Source: an uncultured Mollicutes bacterium (GTDB lineage Bacteria > Bacillota_I > Bacilli_A > Acholeplasmatales > JAEDCM01). From it: a DNA stretch of 64,000 bases. The notes beneath the pieces were generated by a model, which saw only the letters and a program-made list of their open reading frames with translations, was not told where the DNA came from and did no database searches. The position numbers were made by a program, and so were the translations under genes. Of this stretch, positions 44,663 to 54,174 are shown one piece after another. Where the stretch lies: positions 50,041 to 114,040 of the forward strand of contig CAMVDS010000001.1 of NCBI GenBank assembly GCA_947166335.1, given 5' to 3'. Within the stretch, counting starts at the first letter, position 1; each line of letters begins with the position of its first letter.

Positions 44663-46876
44663 ATGTTTTTTAAGAAGAAGAAAAAGAAAATTCAAGAAGA
44701 AAGTACAGAATCAATTATTCCTTTTGTCATTCCTCAAATAACTAAGACACCTGTCCATATCAAGAGGAAGGATAGAAAGTTTACAATGACACCTGCATTT
44801 TCAGCTATTTGGGGTAGAGCTAATATAGATGAATTAGTTGCTCCACCATCCGAACCATTACAATACACAGATAGATCACTTGATCCATTTAGAACAAAAG
44901 AAAAAAGAAAAATTGCAAATGATGATATTTCTGAATTTGAATCAATTATCATTAGAAATGAAGATAGACAAAAAATCTTTCCAGGTTCTAGACCTATTAC
45001 TAACTTAAATAAAAAAGATGATTTTGAAGAAATGAATTCACCTATTCAAAATGAAGCTAGAAATAAGAAATTAGAGAAAGAATCTAAGAGATTAGAAGAG
45101 AATAAAAAAATCGAAAGAAAAGAAGAAATTAAAGATTCTTATGCTTTTGAAAATCAAGCTAATTTGGATATAGAATCAGAATTATTAGATAATAAACCAG
45201 CTTATATCGAAGATTTAGAAGAAAAAGAAGTTGTTCAAGTTAAGGCACAAGATAGCGATGATATAGATGATTTCATCGCTAACCTTGAAATTGAAGATGA
45301 ATTTAAACCTGCTGATATAGAGGTTGAAGAATTTAATGAATCTGATTTTGAAGAACCAAAGATTATTGAAGAAAAAGTTATTGAACAACCTAAACCAGTT
45401 GAACAACCAGTAAAACAAGAAAAACCAGCAGAGAAGCCAAAACCTAAGAAAAATGACTACTCTAAATATAAACTTCCACCACTATCTATATTTAAAACAG
45501 TAGATACTGATGATAGCGTTAGATATGAATGGATTCAAGAGCAATTAGATATCATTAATAGAACTCTTCAAGAATTCAATATTGATGGTAATGTAGTTAA
45601 CTATACTAAAGGTCCATCTGTTACACGTTATGAAGTAGAATTAGCTGCTGGTGTTGGCGTAAAGAAGATTACAGCTATTGAAGATAACTTAAAAATGAAC
45701 TTAGCTGCTAGATCACTTCATATTGAAGCTCCAATTCCTGGTAAAGCTTATGTAGGTATTGAAGTACCTAATAAGGTAGTTGAAACAGTTAATTTTGGTA
45801 ATATTTGTCATTCTGATGAATTTAAGAACTCATCTAAACTAAGCTTTGGTTTAGGTGTAGATTTAAATGGTAATACAATAGTTACAGCAATCAACAAGAT
45901 GCCTCATGGTCTAATTGCAGGTACTACAGGTAGTGGTAAATCTGTATGTTCACACTCTTTGATAATTAGTTTATTATTAAAGAATAGACCAGATGAATTA
46001 AAGTTACTATTAGTAGACCCTAAGAGTGTTGAATATGTATTCTATGAGGAACTACCTCATTTAGTTACACCTATAATAAGTGATCCAAAACTTGCAAGTC
46101 AAGCGTTAAAATGGGCTTGTGATGAAATGGATAATAGATATAAGATGTTCTCACAACTTAGAGTTAGAAACATTGAAGATTATAACGCTAAAATTGATGC
46201 TGAAGGCTATTCTGAACCTAAGATGCCTTATATCCTAATCTTAATCGATGAGTTAGCTGATTTAATGCAAACAGCATCAGCAGATGTAGAACAATCAATT
46301 CAAAGAATTACACAAAAAGCTAGAGCGGCTGGTATGCATTTAATTGTTGCTACACAAAGACCTACAACAGATGTTGTAAAAGGAACAATTAAAGCTAACA
46401 TTCCAACACGTATTGCGTTTAGAGTAAGTAGTCCAACAGACTCAATGACAATCCTTGATTATGGCGGAGCTGAGCAATTATTAGGCCGTGGTGATATGTT
46501 CTTTAAGAATGACTTTGGTACTACAAGAATCCAAGGTGCATTCATTAAAGATGAAGAAATTAATGCTGTTTGTGACTTTATTAGAAAGCAAGCAGGGCCT
46601 GATTATATCTTTAATCATGATAAGTTAAGTCAAAGTGTTGAAGAACAATATAGAAAAGAAAATACAGATGAATTATTCGATGATGTAGCACGTTATGTTG
46701 TTGAAATGCAAAATGCTTCAATAAATAATTTACAAAAGAGATTTAACATTGGCTTTAATAGAGCTCAAAGCTTAATTGATTTACTTGAAAGTGCTGGAGT
46801 AGTATCTCCTGCAACCCCAGGTAAAGCTAGAAGAGTTTTAGTTGATCAAGAACAATTAGAAGAAATTTTAAAATAA
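44663..46876 (+). CDS. sftA: Soluble FtsK/SpoIIIE-family DNA translocase (SftA-like)
   Basis: An ATP-driven DNA pump that clears chromosomes from the division septum. 737 residues and no membrane segments: residues 1 to about 265 are a charged, Glu/Lys/Pro-rich linker starting MFFKKKKKK, unlike the four-helix N-terminus of FtsK and SpoIIIE. The motor follows: alpha domain (NRTLQEFNIDGNVVNYTKGP), RecA-like beta domain with Walker A GTTGSGKS and Walker B YILILIDELADLM, and ATQRPTTDVV. The C-terminal gamma winged helix (VVEMQNASINNLQKRFNIGF) reads polarity sequences. ATG 44663 after GAGGTGAT is chosen over GTG 44645. Confidence 0.92.
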   Translation: MFFKKKKKKIQEESTESIIPFVIPQITKTPVHIKRKDRKFTMTPAFSAIWGRANIDELVAPPSEPLQYTDRSLDPFRTKEKRKIANDDISEFESIIIRNEDRQKIFPGSRPITNLNKKDDFEEMNSPIQNEARNKKLEKESKRLEENKKIERKEEIKDSYAFENQANLDIESELLDNKPAYIEDLEEKEVVQVKAQDSDDIDDFIANLEIEDEFKPADIEVEEFNESDFEEPKIIEEKVIEQPKPVEQPVKQEKPAEKPKPKKNDYSKYKLPPLSIFKTVDTDDSVRYEWIQEQLDIINRTLQEFNIDGNVVNYTKGPSVTRYEVELAAGVGVKKITAIEDNLKMNLAARSLHIEAPIPGKAYVGIEVPNKVVETVNFGNICHSDEFKNSSKLSFGLGVDLNGNTIVTAINKMPHGLIAGTTGSGKSVCSHSLIISLLLKNRPDELKLLLVDPKSVEYVFYEELPHLVTPIISDPKLASQALKWACDEMDNRYKMFSQLRVRNIEDYNAKIDAEGYSEPKMPYILILIDELADLMQTASADVEQSIQRITQKARAAGMHLIVATQRPTTDVVKGTIKANIPTRIAFRVSSPTDSMTILDYGGAEQLLGRGDMFFKNDFGTTRIQGAFIKDEEINAVCDFIRKQAGPDYIFNHDKLSQSVEEQYRKENTDELFDDVARYVVEMQNASINNLQKRFNIGFNRAQSLIDLLESAGVVSPATPGKARRVLVDQEQLEEILK

Positions 46877-46883
46877 TTAATTT

Positions 46884-46905
46884 TGCCTGTTTTACACAGG
46901 CATTA
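46884..46905 (+). terminator. Weak terminator after sftA
   Basis: TGCCTG and CAGGCA arms around a seven-base loop, followed by only TTATTAG, so termination is probably partial and the lepB group may be partly co-transcribed. Confidence 0.5.
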
Positions 46906-46929
46906 TTAGTTAAAAGATAAGGTGATTTT

Positions 46930-47751
46930 ATGTTTCTTAATAGGTTAAGAAAAGAAATGTCCTTAAGTGAAATAACTAAAGAAGAAGATACTGAAGTAAG
47001 ATTAAATAAGCTTTATTGGTTTATGAAAAGAAAGTTTTTAATAGGTTCAATCATTTCTTTATTAACCTTCTTATTAACTATTGTTATTAAGGCAGGAGCG
47101 TATAGAATATTAAACACTAGACTTCCTTTTTTTCAATTACTCGTAATTGCTTATGTAATAATATCAATTACATTCTTGATTGTTATATTATGCTTTAAGG
47201 GAATAAAAGAAGAAAAAGAAAAACATTTTAATAGGTGGGCACATTTCTTTGATTTATATAATTTCTTTATGGAATGCATATGTGTATTATTGCTGATTAT
47301 GATATATTTGTTTTCATTTGTTAGGGTTTCTGGCCCTAGTATGAAACCAACATATAGAAGCAATGATGTATTAGTTTGTAGATCTATTGGTTATAAACCA
47401 AAGAAAAAAGATGTTGTAATTGTTTATATGAAAAAAGTAGATAACGATTATGCATATAACATCAAGAATTATCAAGTAAATGATTTATATGTTAAAAGAA
47501 TTGTAGCTGCCCCAGGTGATACAATAACTTATGATGATGTATTAAACACAATTAGTGTTAATGGTGAAGTAATAGAATCATCATATAGTGATTTATGGTA
47601 TCTTAAAACAAATACTATAACACTTGCTAAAGATGAATATTTTATTATGGGTGATAATAGAGGAAATTCAACTGATAGTAGAAGCTTTGGACCTGTTAAA
47701 AAGAGTGATATTGTAGGTAAAGCATTGTTTAATCTATGGTTCTGGAGGTAA
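46930..47751 (+). CDS. lepB: Signal peptidase I
   Basis: Cleaves Sec signal peptides outside the membrane. 273 residues. Three membrane segments (about 38-55, 67-90, 113-131) precede the catalytic domain, more than the single anchor of Bacillus SipS. The nucleophile Ser137 is in SGPSMKPT and the general-base Lys is in VKRIVAAPGD; the GDNRGNSTDSRSFG box is complete. It probably processes many exported proteins, including the giant protein in this window. It is followed with tight spacing by the DUF3781 gene. Confidence 0.93.
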   Translation: MFLNRLRKEMSLSEITKEEDTEVRLNKLYWFMKRKFLIGSIISLLTFLLTIVIKAGAYRILNTRLPFFQLLVIAYVIISITFLIVILCFKGIKEEKEKHFNRWAHFFDLYNFFMECICVLLLIMIYLFSFVRVSGPSMKPTYRSNDVLVCRSIGYKPKKKDVVIVYMKKVDNDYAYNIKNYQVNDLYVKRIVAAPGDTITYDDVLNTISVNGEVIESSYSDLWYLKTNTITLAKDEYFIMGDNRGNSTDSRSFGPVKKSDIVGKALFNLWFWR

Positions 47752-47753
47752 GT

Positions 47754-47984
47754 ATGTTATTAGAAAAAATAGATAGATTACATACTACAGAACTTGGAGT
47801 TGTAAGAATAAAGAAAAATTTAAAGTTAGAATGTAATGATGTAGTAGAATATATTAAAAATAAAGTATTAGATAATAATGCGTATATTTATAAAAATGGG
47901 AAGAATTATTATGTTGAAACAGATAAAATAATTATTACAATAAATTCGTTTAATTATTGTATAATTACTGCACATATTAAATAG
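47754..47984 (+). CDS. DUF3781-like small protein
   Basis: 76 residues: IDRLHTTELGVVRIKKNLKL, VEYIKNKV, NGKNYYVETDKIIITIN, and a final CIITAHIK, the layout I recall for DUF3781 proteins of Firmicutes. No known function. The ATG at 47754, just after TGGAGGT, overlaps nothing and lies two bases after the lepB stop codon. It sits between lepB and rbgA. Confidence 0.75.
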   Translation: MLLEKIDRLHTTELGVVRIKKNLKLECNDVVEYIKNKVLDNNAYIYKNGKNYYVETDKIIITINSFNYCIITAHIK

Positions 47985-47999
47985 TAAGGAGGTGTTATT

Positions 48000-48839
48000 A
48001 TGAGCGATCCAAAAAATATTAACTGGTTTCCAGGACACATGCAAAAAGCTAAGCGCGAAATGCAAGAAAAAATAAAATTAGTTAATATTATATATATGGT
48101 TTTAGATAGTAGAATACCTAAATCATCTTTCAATCCTTTAATTAAAGAAATCGCTTCAAATAGACCTATTTTATTACTTTTAAATAAAGCTGATTTAGCT
48201 GATAGTGCTGAAACTAAAAAATGGATGGACTATTATAAAAAGGAAGGTTATTATTGTCTTGATATAGATGCTGTAACTGGATATAATATGAAAAAAATAG
48301 TTCCATATACTTATGAAATATTGAAAGAAAAAATAGATAAGAATAAAGAAAGAGGAATAAAACTTTCTATGAAAGCAATGATTACAGGTATACCTAATGT
48401 AGGTAAATCTACAATCATTAATACATTAGTAAAAAAGAAAATAACTATCACAGGTGATAAGCCTGGTGTAACTAAAAATCAACAATGGGTTGAACTAGAT
48501 AAGAATTTAGATTTATTAGATACTCCAGGAGTATTATGGCCGAAATTAGAAGAAAATGGAATTAATTTAGCTCTAACAGGAGCTATTAAAGATGATGTTA
48601 TGCCAATTGATGAAGTGGTAAAAGAAGGCTTTGAATTTATGAATACATATTATAAAGAAGCTTTCTATAATAGGTATAAAATAGAAACAATTAATTCTAT
48701 TTATGATTATTATGATTGTATTGCTAAAGCTAGAGGCTGTAAAAACGACGATTATGAAAAAATAAATAATATATTCTTACATGATTTAAGACATGAAAAG
48801 TTAGGACGTGTTACCATTGATAGATTTACTAGCATATGA
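48000..48839 (+). CDS. rbgA: Ribosome biogenesis GTPase RbgA/YlqF
   Basis: Assembles the late 50S ribosomal subunit. It is a circularly permuted GTPase of 279 residues: G4 (LLNKADLAD) comes before G1 (GIPNVGKSTIINTL) and G3 (LLDTPGVLWP). The N-terminal NINWFPGHMQKAKREM is diagnostic of YlqF. The C-terminal helical domain contacts rRNA. The AAGGAGGTG site is strong. Its last 32 bases overlap the rnhB start region, as is usual in Firmicutes. Confidence 0.96.
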   Translation: MSDPKNINWFPGHMQKAKREMQEKIKLVNIIYMVLDSRIPKSSFNPLIKEIASNRPILLLLNKADLADSAETKKWMDYYKKEGYYCLDIDAVTGYNMKKIVPYTYEILKEKIDKNKERGIKLSMKAMITGIPNVGKSTIINTLVKKKITITGDKPGVTKNQQWVELDKNLDLLDTPGVLWPKLEENGINLALTGAIKDDVMPIDEVVKEGFEFMNTYYKEAFYNRYKIETINSIYDYYDCIAKARGCKNDDYEKINNIFLHDLRHEKLGRVTIDRFTSI

Positions 48840-49443
48840 AAAAGAACTTTATAGTGAAGGTATAGAATATATTGCAGGTACTGATGAGGCTGGGAGAGGC
48901 CCTTTAGCTGGTCCTGTAGTTGCTGCTGCTGTAATACTTCCTAAAAACACTATAATTTTAGGAGTTAATGACAGCAAGCAACTTACTGAAAAGAAAAGAG
49001 AAGAATTATTTGATATTATTAATGAAAAAGCTCTAGCAGTTGGTGTTGCTTTTGTTGATAACGAAAAAATAGATGAAATAAACATCCTTGAAGCTAGTAG
49101 ACTTGCTATGATGGAAGCAATAAAGAAATTAAAGATTAAACCTGAATATGTCTTATCAGATGCTATGAAGATGAATATTGATGTTCCTGTTAAACCTATC
49201 ATAAAAGGTGATGCATTATCTGAATCTATTGCTGCTGCATCGATAATCGCAAAGGTGACTCGTGATAGATATATGGATGAAATGGATTTAAAGTACCCAA
49301 ATTATGGTTTTAAGAAACACAAGGGTTATCCAACTAAAGATCATATAGAGGCTATTAAAAAATACGGAATAACACCTATTCATAGAAAAACATTTAAGCC
49401 TATAAAAACAATGCTTATAGAGCAATTAGAGTTTGATTTTTAA
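48808..49443 (+). CDS. rnhB: Ribonuclease HII
   Basis: Removes misincorporated ribonucleotides and RNA in RNA-DNA hybrids. TDEAGRGPLAGPVVAAAVIL holds the first catalytic Asp-Glu, GVNDSKQLTEKKRE is the substrate loop, and VLSDAMK and ASIIAKVTRDR with YGFKKHKGYPTKDH complete the active site. The start is uncertain: GTG 48808 (VLPLIDLLAYE) or TTG 48817 (MIDLLAYE) both fit a weak TTAGGA site. About 208-211 residues. It is translated from within rbgA's end. Confidence 0.94.
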   Translation: MLPLIDLLAYEKELYSEGIEYIAGTDEAGRGPLAGPVVAAAVILPKNTIILGVNDSKQLTEKKREELFDIINEKALAVGVAFVDNEKIDEINILEASRLAMMEAIKKLKIKPEYVLSDAMKMNIDVPVKPIIKGDALSESIAAASIIAKVTRDRYMDEMDLKYPNYGFKKHKGYPTKDHIEAIKKYGITPIHRKTFKPIKTMLIEQLEFDF

Positions 49444-49465
49444 CAAAAAATTTTTCCAAAAATTT

Positions 49466-49494
49466 CCTTATTTTATTTAAAATAAGGTTTTTTT
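49466..49494 (+). terminator. Terminator after rnhB
   Basis: CCTTATTTTA and TAAAATAAGG, a ten-pair stem with a tiny loop, then seven T. Confidence 0.85.
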
Positions 49495-49511
49495 ATTGCC
49501 TAAAATGGGTG

Positions 49512-49542
49512 TTGACAAGTATAAGGTAGTCTATTATATAAT
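49512..49542 (+). promoter_or_regulatory. Probable promoter of topA
   Basis: TTGACA at 49512-49517 and an AT-rich -10 region; TTATAT (49534-49539, 16-base spacer) or TATAAT (49537-49542, 19-base spacer) could serve. Confidence 0.55.
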
Positions 49543-49565
49543 AAATAAGGAAAAAGGTGAGCCGT

Positions 49566-51815
49566 ATGAAAAAAATACTAATTGTAGAATCACCTTCAAA
49601 AGCAAAGACTATTGAAGGATATTTAAAAAATGAATATCAAGTCTTATCATCTGTAGGCCATATTAGAGATTTATCAACTAAAGGTAAGAAAGGTCTTGGA
49701 GTTGATATAGAGAATAAATTTAAGCCTATTTATGAAATAATTCCTGAAAAGGCAAAGACAGTTGCCGAATTAAAAGAAAAGTGTAAAGGTAATCAAGTAT
49801 TTCTTGCAACCGACCCTGATAGAGAGGGAGAAGCAATTAGCTGGCACTTAGCTCAAGTACTTGGTTTAAGCTTAGAGGATGACAATAGAGTAGTATTTAA
49901 CGAAATTACTAAAAATGCTATTATTGAAGCTCTAAAGAAGCCTAGAAAAATAGATATGGAATTAACTGAAAGCCAAGAAACAAGAAGAATCTTAGATAGA
50001 ATTATTGGATTCGAACTTTCAGGCTTAATGAAATCAAAAATTAAAAGTGAATCAGCAGGTAGAGTACAAAGTGTTGCTTTAAAACTAATAGTTGATAGAG
50101 AAAAAGAGATCAATGCTTTCAACCCTGAGGAGTATTATTCAATTGATGCTGATTTTGGTAAAACTAAAATTCAAGCAAGTGAATATAATGGTAAAAAGTT
50201 AGAAATTAAAACTGAAGAAGAATGCAATAAATACTTAAATTTAATGACTGATGATTTTGTTGTTAAATCAGTTGATGTAAAAGAAACTAAAAGAGAATCT
50301 AAACCTCCATACATTACATCAACACTTCAACAAGATGCTTCAAGCAAGCTAAACTTTGATTCAACAAAGACTATGAGAATTGCTCAAATTCTTTATGAAG
50401 GAAAAGAAGTAAACGGCCAATTAAAGGGATTAATTACTTATATGCGTACTGATTCAGACAGATTATCTGATGCCTTTGTATCACATGCATATAAGTTTAT
50501 TGAAGAAACTTATGGAAAGCAATATTTAGGTAATAAGAAGCACAAAAATGTTGCATTAAGTCAAGACGCTCATGAAGCTATTAGACCTACTTATATTGAA
50601 AATACACCTGAATCTATTAAAGATTATTTAACAACTGATGAATTTAAGCTTTACCAATTAATATATAAAAGAGCATTAGCTTCCCTAATGGCTCCAATGA
50701 GTTTAGAAATAACATCTGTTATATTAGATAATAATGGTTTAATTTTTAAAGCAAAAGGTGAAAAAGAATTATTTGATGGCTATACAAAAGTAATGGGACA
50801 ACCTAAATTAGATGTTATTCCATCGCTTAAAGTTGGAGATATACTTCATGCTAAAGAAGTAAGTGGTACTAAGCATTTTACACAACCACCTACAAGATAT
50901 AGTGAAGCTACTCTAATTAAAGAAATGGAAGAAAAAGGAATCGGTAGACCATCAACTTATGCAGAAACTATTAGAAAGAATAAATCAAAGAAATATATAA
51001 AAACAGAAAAGAGATTAATTGAACCAACTGAAAAAGGAATGCTAACAATTAATAAACTTGATGAATATTTCTCTGATATTATAAATGTAGAATTTACAGC
51101 AAATATGGAACATGATTTAGATAGAGTAGCTAATGATGAAGTAAGCGGTGAAAAGATTATTAGTGATTTCTATCCAACATTTGAACGTGAAATAGATTAT
51201 GCAAAAGAAAATATGGATACTGTTGTTCCTACAACAGGTAATTTCTGTCCTATATGTGGTTCACCACTAGTTATGAGAAAGAGTAAATATGGTGAATTTG
51301 AAGCATGTAGTGCATATCCTAAATGTAAGTTCGTTGTAACAAATGAAATGACAACAACAAAAGAAATAGAAGATATGACTTGTCCGTTATGTAAGACTGG
51401 TTCAATCGTTGTAAGAATATCTAAAAAAGGTAGAACTAAGGGTAAAGAATTTTATGCATGTAATAATTATCCAAAGTGTACTTTCACAAGTCAATATAAG
51501 CCAAATGGAGAGTTATGTCCAATCTGTGGAAAGCCATTAGTAATAGATGACAATAATGATATTATCTGTTCAAATCCAAACTGTGGTAGGGAAGAGGAAG
51601 TTATTAAATGTCCTGATTGTAAGAGTGGTACTCTTATTTTAAGAACTGCTAAAAAAGGCTCTAAATCGGGAAATTCTTTCTATGGATGTAGTAACTATCC
51701 TAAGTGTAAATTTGTTACACCATATAAACCATTAGACGAAAAATGCAAGAAATGTGGTAGTGTGTTATTTGATGTTGATGGTGAACATAAATGCTTAAAT
51801 AAAAATTGTAAATAG
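49566..51815 (+). CDS. topA: DNA topoisomerase I
   Basis: Relaxes negative supercoils. 749 residues. Toprim domain (LIVESPSKAKT, SVGHIRDL, ATDPDREGEAISWH), the active Tyr in LITYMRTDSDRLSD, and SAGRVQSVALKLI are complete. The C-terminus has a string of zinc fingers (CPICGSPLVMRKSKYGEFEAC, CPLCKTG, CPICGKPL, CPDCKSGTLIL, CKKCGS), the last one ending in CLNKNCK. ATG 49566 lies eight bases from AAGGTGA, so GTG 49557 is rejected. Confidence 0.97.
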   Translation: MKKILIVESPSKAKTIEGYLKNEYQVLSSVGHIRDLSTKGKKGLGVDIENKFKPIYEIIPEKAKTVAELKEKCKGNQVFLATDPDREGEAISWHLAQVLGLSLEDDNRVVFNEITKNAIIEALKKPRKIDMELTESQETRRILDRIIGFELSGLMKSKIKSESAGRVQSVALKLIVDREKEINAFNPEEYYSIDADFGKTKIQASEYNGKKLEIKTEEECNKYLNLMTDDFVVKSVDVKETKRESKPPYITSTLQQDASSKLNFDSTKTMRIAQILYEGKEVNGQLKGLITYMRTDSDRLSDAFVSHAYKFIEETYGKQYLGNKKHKNVALSQDAHEAIRPTYIENTPESIKDYLTTDEFKLYQLIYKRALASLMAPMSLEITSVILDNNGLIFKAKGEKELFDGYTKVMGQPKLDVIPSLKVGDILHAKEVSGTKHFTQPPTRYSEATLIKEMEEKGIGRPSTYAETIRKNKSKKYIKTEKRLIEPTEKGMLTINKLDEYFSDIINVEFTANMEHDLDRVANDEVSGEKIISDFYPTFEREIDYAKENMDTVVPTTGNFCPICGSPLVMRKSKYGEFEACSAYPKCKFVVTNEMTTTKEIEDMTCPLCKTGSIVVRISKKGRTKGKEFYACNNYPKCTFTSQYKPNGELCPICGKPLVIDDNNDIICSNPNCGREEEVIKCPDCKSGTLILRTAKKGSKSGNSFYGCSNYPKCKFVTPYKPLDEKCKKCGSVLFDVDGEHKCLNKNCK

Positions 51816-51842
51816 CTTGGTTAACTCTAAGCTATTTTTTTT
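51811..51842 (+). terminator. Terminator after topA
   Basis: AATAGCTT and AAGCTATT arms with a ten-base loop, then eight T; the left arm overlaps the stop codon. Confidence 0.85.
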
Positions 51843-51895
51843 GTATTCTAAATGTGGTATTATATATTTAGTTTAGTGAAAATGGAGAGACGCAT

Positions 51896-52780
51896 ATGGG
51901 AGAAAAAAGAAAAATAGATGTAGAAGAGTCTAAAATACAGGGGAGAATAGTTACAAAAGAAATAGATAAAAATGATCCTGATTATGATTGTTATCCTGAA
52001 GAAATTGAATATGATGATCTTCCAGAATATGACTATGTTGATTTAGATGAAGGATACGATGATTCAATAGCAGCAATAGCTATTCCTTTAGTTATTTTGA
52101 TTATGGCACCTGGCTTTGTATTATTACAATCAAGTTTCCAAGTAGATCTAGCTGGTGCTATTTTAATGTCTGTTTTATTTCTTTTCATTAGTTTTCCTGT
52201 CTATGTTACTATTTTTGTCAACTATAATAAAAAAGATACTATATCAAAAGAAATAACTAGAAAACTTGCTACCAAAACAGCAACACTAATGATTTGGACA
52301 GTTATATTCACATTAATACCAGCTATTACACACGCCAATATTTCTGGCGATAAAACTGCAGGAAATAGATATAATTTGTTATATGGCATATACATATTTT
52401 TGTTTGGAATAGATAACTTCTTATCAATAATATTTATTAGAGAAAAGAGAATACATAAAAGAGCAAGTGTTATGATTGATAGGATTTCAGTTATAGCTAC
52501 AACACTTATATTATGGGGATATGGAGCGGTTATTAGTTTCTTACTATTTAAAGAAGTTAAATGGATAATTTTATTTAATGTCATTATATTTGCAACATTT
52601 GTTGGACTATCTATAATCAATTACATTGTTCATAGCAGGAAGGCAAAAGATGAACCATACGATTCAAATGCAGTAGCAATATTATTAGAAAATTCAAAGA
52701 AAATTTTAATTATTTTCTTTATAGCTTTTATTGTCATATTTATTCTATGGATTGCTTGGTTTTTCAAAGAATTATATTAG
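51896..52780 (+). CDS. Multi-pass membrane protein of unknown function
   Basis: 294 residues. A hydrophilic, strongly acidic N-terminus (Asp/Glu/Tyr-rich, about 1-55) is followed by about seven membrane segments (about 58-80, 85-108, 128-150, 160-181, 195-218, 221-243, 268-290). No catalytic motif is seen and I recognise no family. It is monocistronic, between terminators, next to topA and ftsY. A GGAGAG site precedes the ATG. Confidence 0.75.
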   Translation: MGEKRKIDVEESKIQGRIVTKEIDKNDPDYDCYPEEIEYDDLPEYDYVDLDEGYDDSIAAIAIPLVILIMAPGFVLLQSSFQVDLAGAILMSVLFLFISFPVYVTIFVNYNKKDTISKEITRKLATKTATLMIWTVIFTLIPAITHANISGDKTAGNRYNLLYGIYIFLFGIDNFLSIIFIREKRIHKRASVMIDRISVIATTLILWGYGAVISFLLFKEVKWIILFNVIIFATFVGLSIINYIVHSRKAKDEPYDSNAVAILLENSKKILIIFFIAFIVIFILWIAWFFKELY

Positions 52781-52786
52781 TTTTTT

Positions 52787-52824
52787 AATAAGTAGATGAT
52801 GCCTCATCTGCTTATTTTTATTTT
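52787..52824 (+). terminator. Terminator after the membrane protein gene
   Basis: AATAAGTAGATGA pairs with TCATCTGCTTATT (one G-U pair) around TGCC, followed by TTTATTTT. Confidence 0.8.
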
Positions 52825-52880
52825 CCCTTTTACTTATAGTAAAAAGTATGATATTATATATTAGGAAAGGTTTTGATACT

Positions 52881-53849
52881 ATGGGATTATTTTCTAGATT
52901 ATTCGGAAGTAAAAAGAAAGATAAAAAATATAAGCTTGGTATGAATAAGACTAGAACAGGCGTTCTAGGAAACTTAAAAAAATTATTAAGCTCTAAAAAG
53001 ATGATTGATGACGAATTATTCGATGAACTAGAAGAAATGTTTATCATGGCTGATATTGGTGTTGATACTGTTATTAAGTTCATGGATGACATTAAAATGG
53101 AAGTTGAAAGACAAAATATAAAAGATCCATCTTTATTACAAGAAATAATTGTAGATAAGATGTTTGAAATATACTTGAATGGGGAAGTTGTTAATGCGAA
53201 TTTAAAAACTAATCCAAATGGTTTAACAGTATATTTGTTTGTTGGAGTTAATGGTGTAGGTAAAACTACAACAATAGCTAAACTAGCTTATAAATTAAAA
53301 AAAGAAAAGAAGAAAGTTTTACTTGCTGCTGGTGATACTTTTAGAGCAGGTGCAATTGAACAACTAGAAGTATGGGCTAAAAGAGTAGGAGTAGATATTG
53401 TAACAAAAGAAGCTGGATCAGATCCATCAAGTGTTATGTTTGATGCTATGACTAAAGCAAAGAAAGAAAATTATGATGTTTTAATCTGTGATACTGCGGG
53501 AAGACTTCAAAATAAAGTAAATCTTATGAAAGAGCTTGAAAAGATTAAGAAGGTAATTTCCAGAGAAATGCCTGATGCACCACATGAGACATTATTAGTA
53601 ATCGATGCTACTACAGGACAAAATGGTATGAGTCAAGCTAAGATATTTAGTGAAACAACAGATGTTTCTGGTATAGTTTTAACTAAGCTTGATGGTACTG
53701 CAAAAGGTGGTATAGTTTTAGCTATACGTAATGAGATGGGACTACCTATAAAACTTGTATGTATGGGTGAAACATTAGAAGATATGGAACCATTTGATAT
53801 TGAACAATATATCTATGGTTTATTCGCTGATTTCTTTGATGAGGACTAA
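52881..53849 (+). CDS. ftsY: Signal recognition particle receptor
   Basis: The membrane-docking GTPase partner of Ffh. 322 residues with the NG domain: a short basic N-terminus without a long acidic A domain, N-domain helices, G1 GVNGVGKTTTIAKLA, DTAGR, TKLDGTAKGG and the final GLFADFFD. ATG 52881 after AGGAAAGG is preferred; an upstream TTG/ATT-type extension to 52848 has no ribosome site. It forms the ftsY-ylxM-ffh operon. Confidence 0.96.
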   Translation: MGLFSRLFGSKKKDKKYKLGMNKTRTGVLGNLKKLLSSKKMIDDELFDELEEMFIMADIGVDTVIKFMDDIKMEVERQNIKDPSLLQEIIVDKMFEIYLNGEVVNANLKTNPNGLTVYLFVGVNGVGKTTTIAKLAYKLKKEKKKVLLAAGDTFRAGAIEQLEVWAKRVGVDIVTKEAGSDPSSVMFDAMTKAKKENYDVLICDTAGRLQNKVNLMKELEKIKKVISREMPDAPHETLLVIDATTGQNGMSQAKIFSETTDVSGIVLTKLDGTAKGGIVLAIRNEMGLPIKLVCMGETLEDMEPFDIEQYIYGLFADFFDED

Positions 53850-53852
53850 TAT

Positions 53853-54164
53853 ATGGTTGATTTATTAGAAAAAGAGAAAATGAGTCAGTTATACGATTTC
53901 TACAAAGATTTATTAACTGAAAAACAAAGAGATTATTTTGAAATGTATTATTTCTATGATAACTCTTTAGGCGAGATTGCAAATGATAATAATCTAAGTA
54001 GAAATGCTATTTATGATAACATAAAAAAGACTTGTAAAATACTAGTAGATTATGAGAATAAATTGCATTTATTAGAAAAATACGAGAAGAGATTAGATAT
54101 TATTAATGAGTTAGAAAAAAAGTATGATGATGAATTAATTAAAGAGTTAAAAAATATAGATTAA
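53853..54164 (+). CDS. ylxM: YlxM-type HTH protein (UPF0122), SRP accessory factor
   Basis: 103 residues with a sigma-factor-like helix-turn-helix: [20 protein letters not shown] and [20 protein letters not shown]. YlxM proteins in Firmicutes modulate the SRP GTPases and are always beside ffh. It begins three bases after ftsY. Confidence 0.93.
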   Translation: MVDLLEKEKMSQLYDFYKDLLTEKQRDYFEMYYFYDNSLGEIANDNNLSRNAIYDNIKKTCKILVDYENKLHLLEKYEKRLDIINELEKKYDDELIKELKNID

Positions 54165-54174
54165 GGGTGATTTT

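Noticed and set aside
48808..48839. UGA read as tryptophan (mycoplasma code)
   Set aside because: TGA ends rbgA, dapL and other genes at the expected lengths, and Trp is encoded by TGG throughout.
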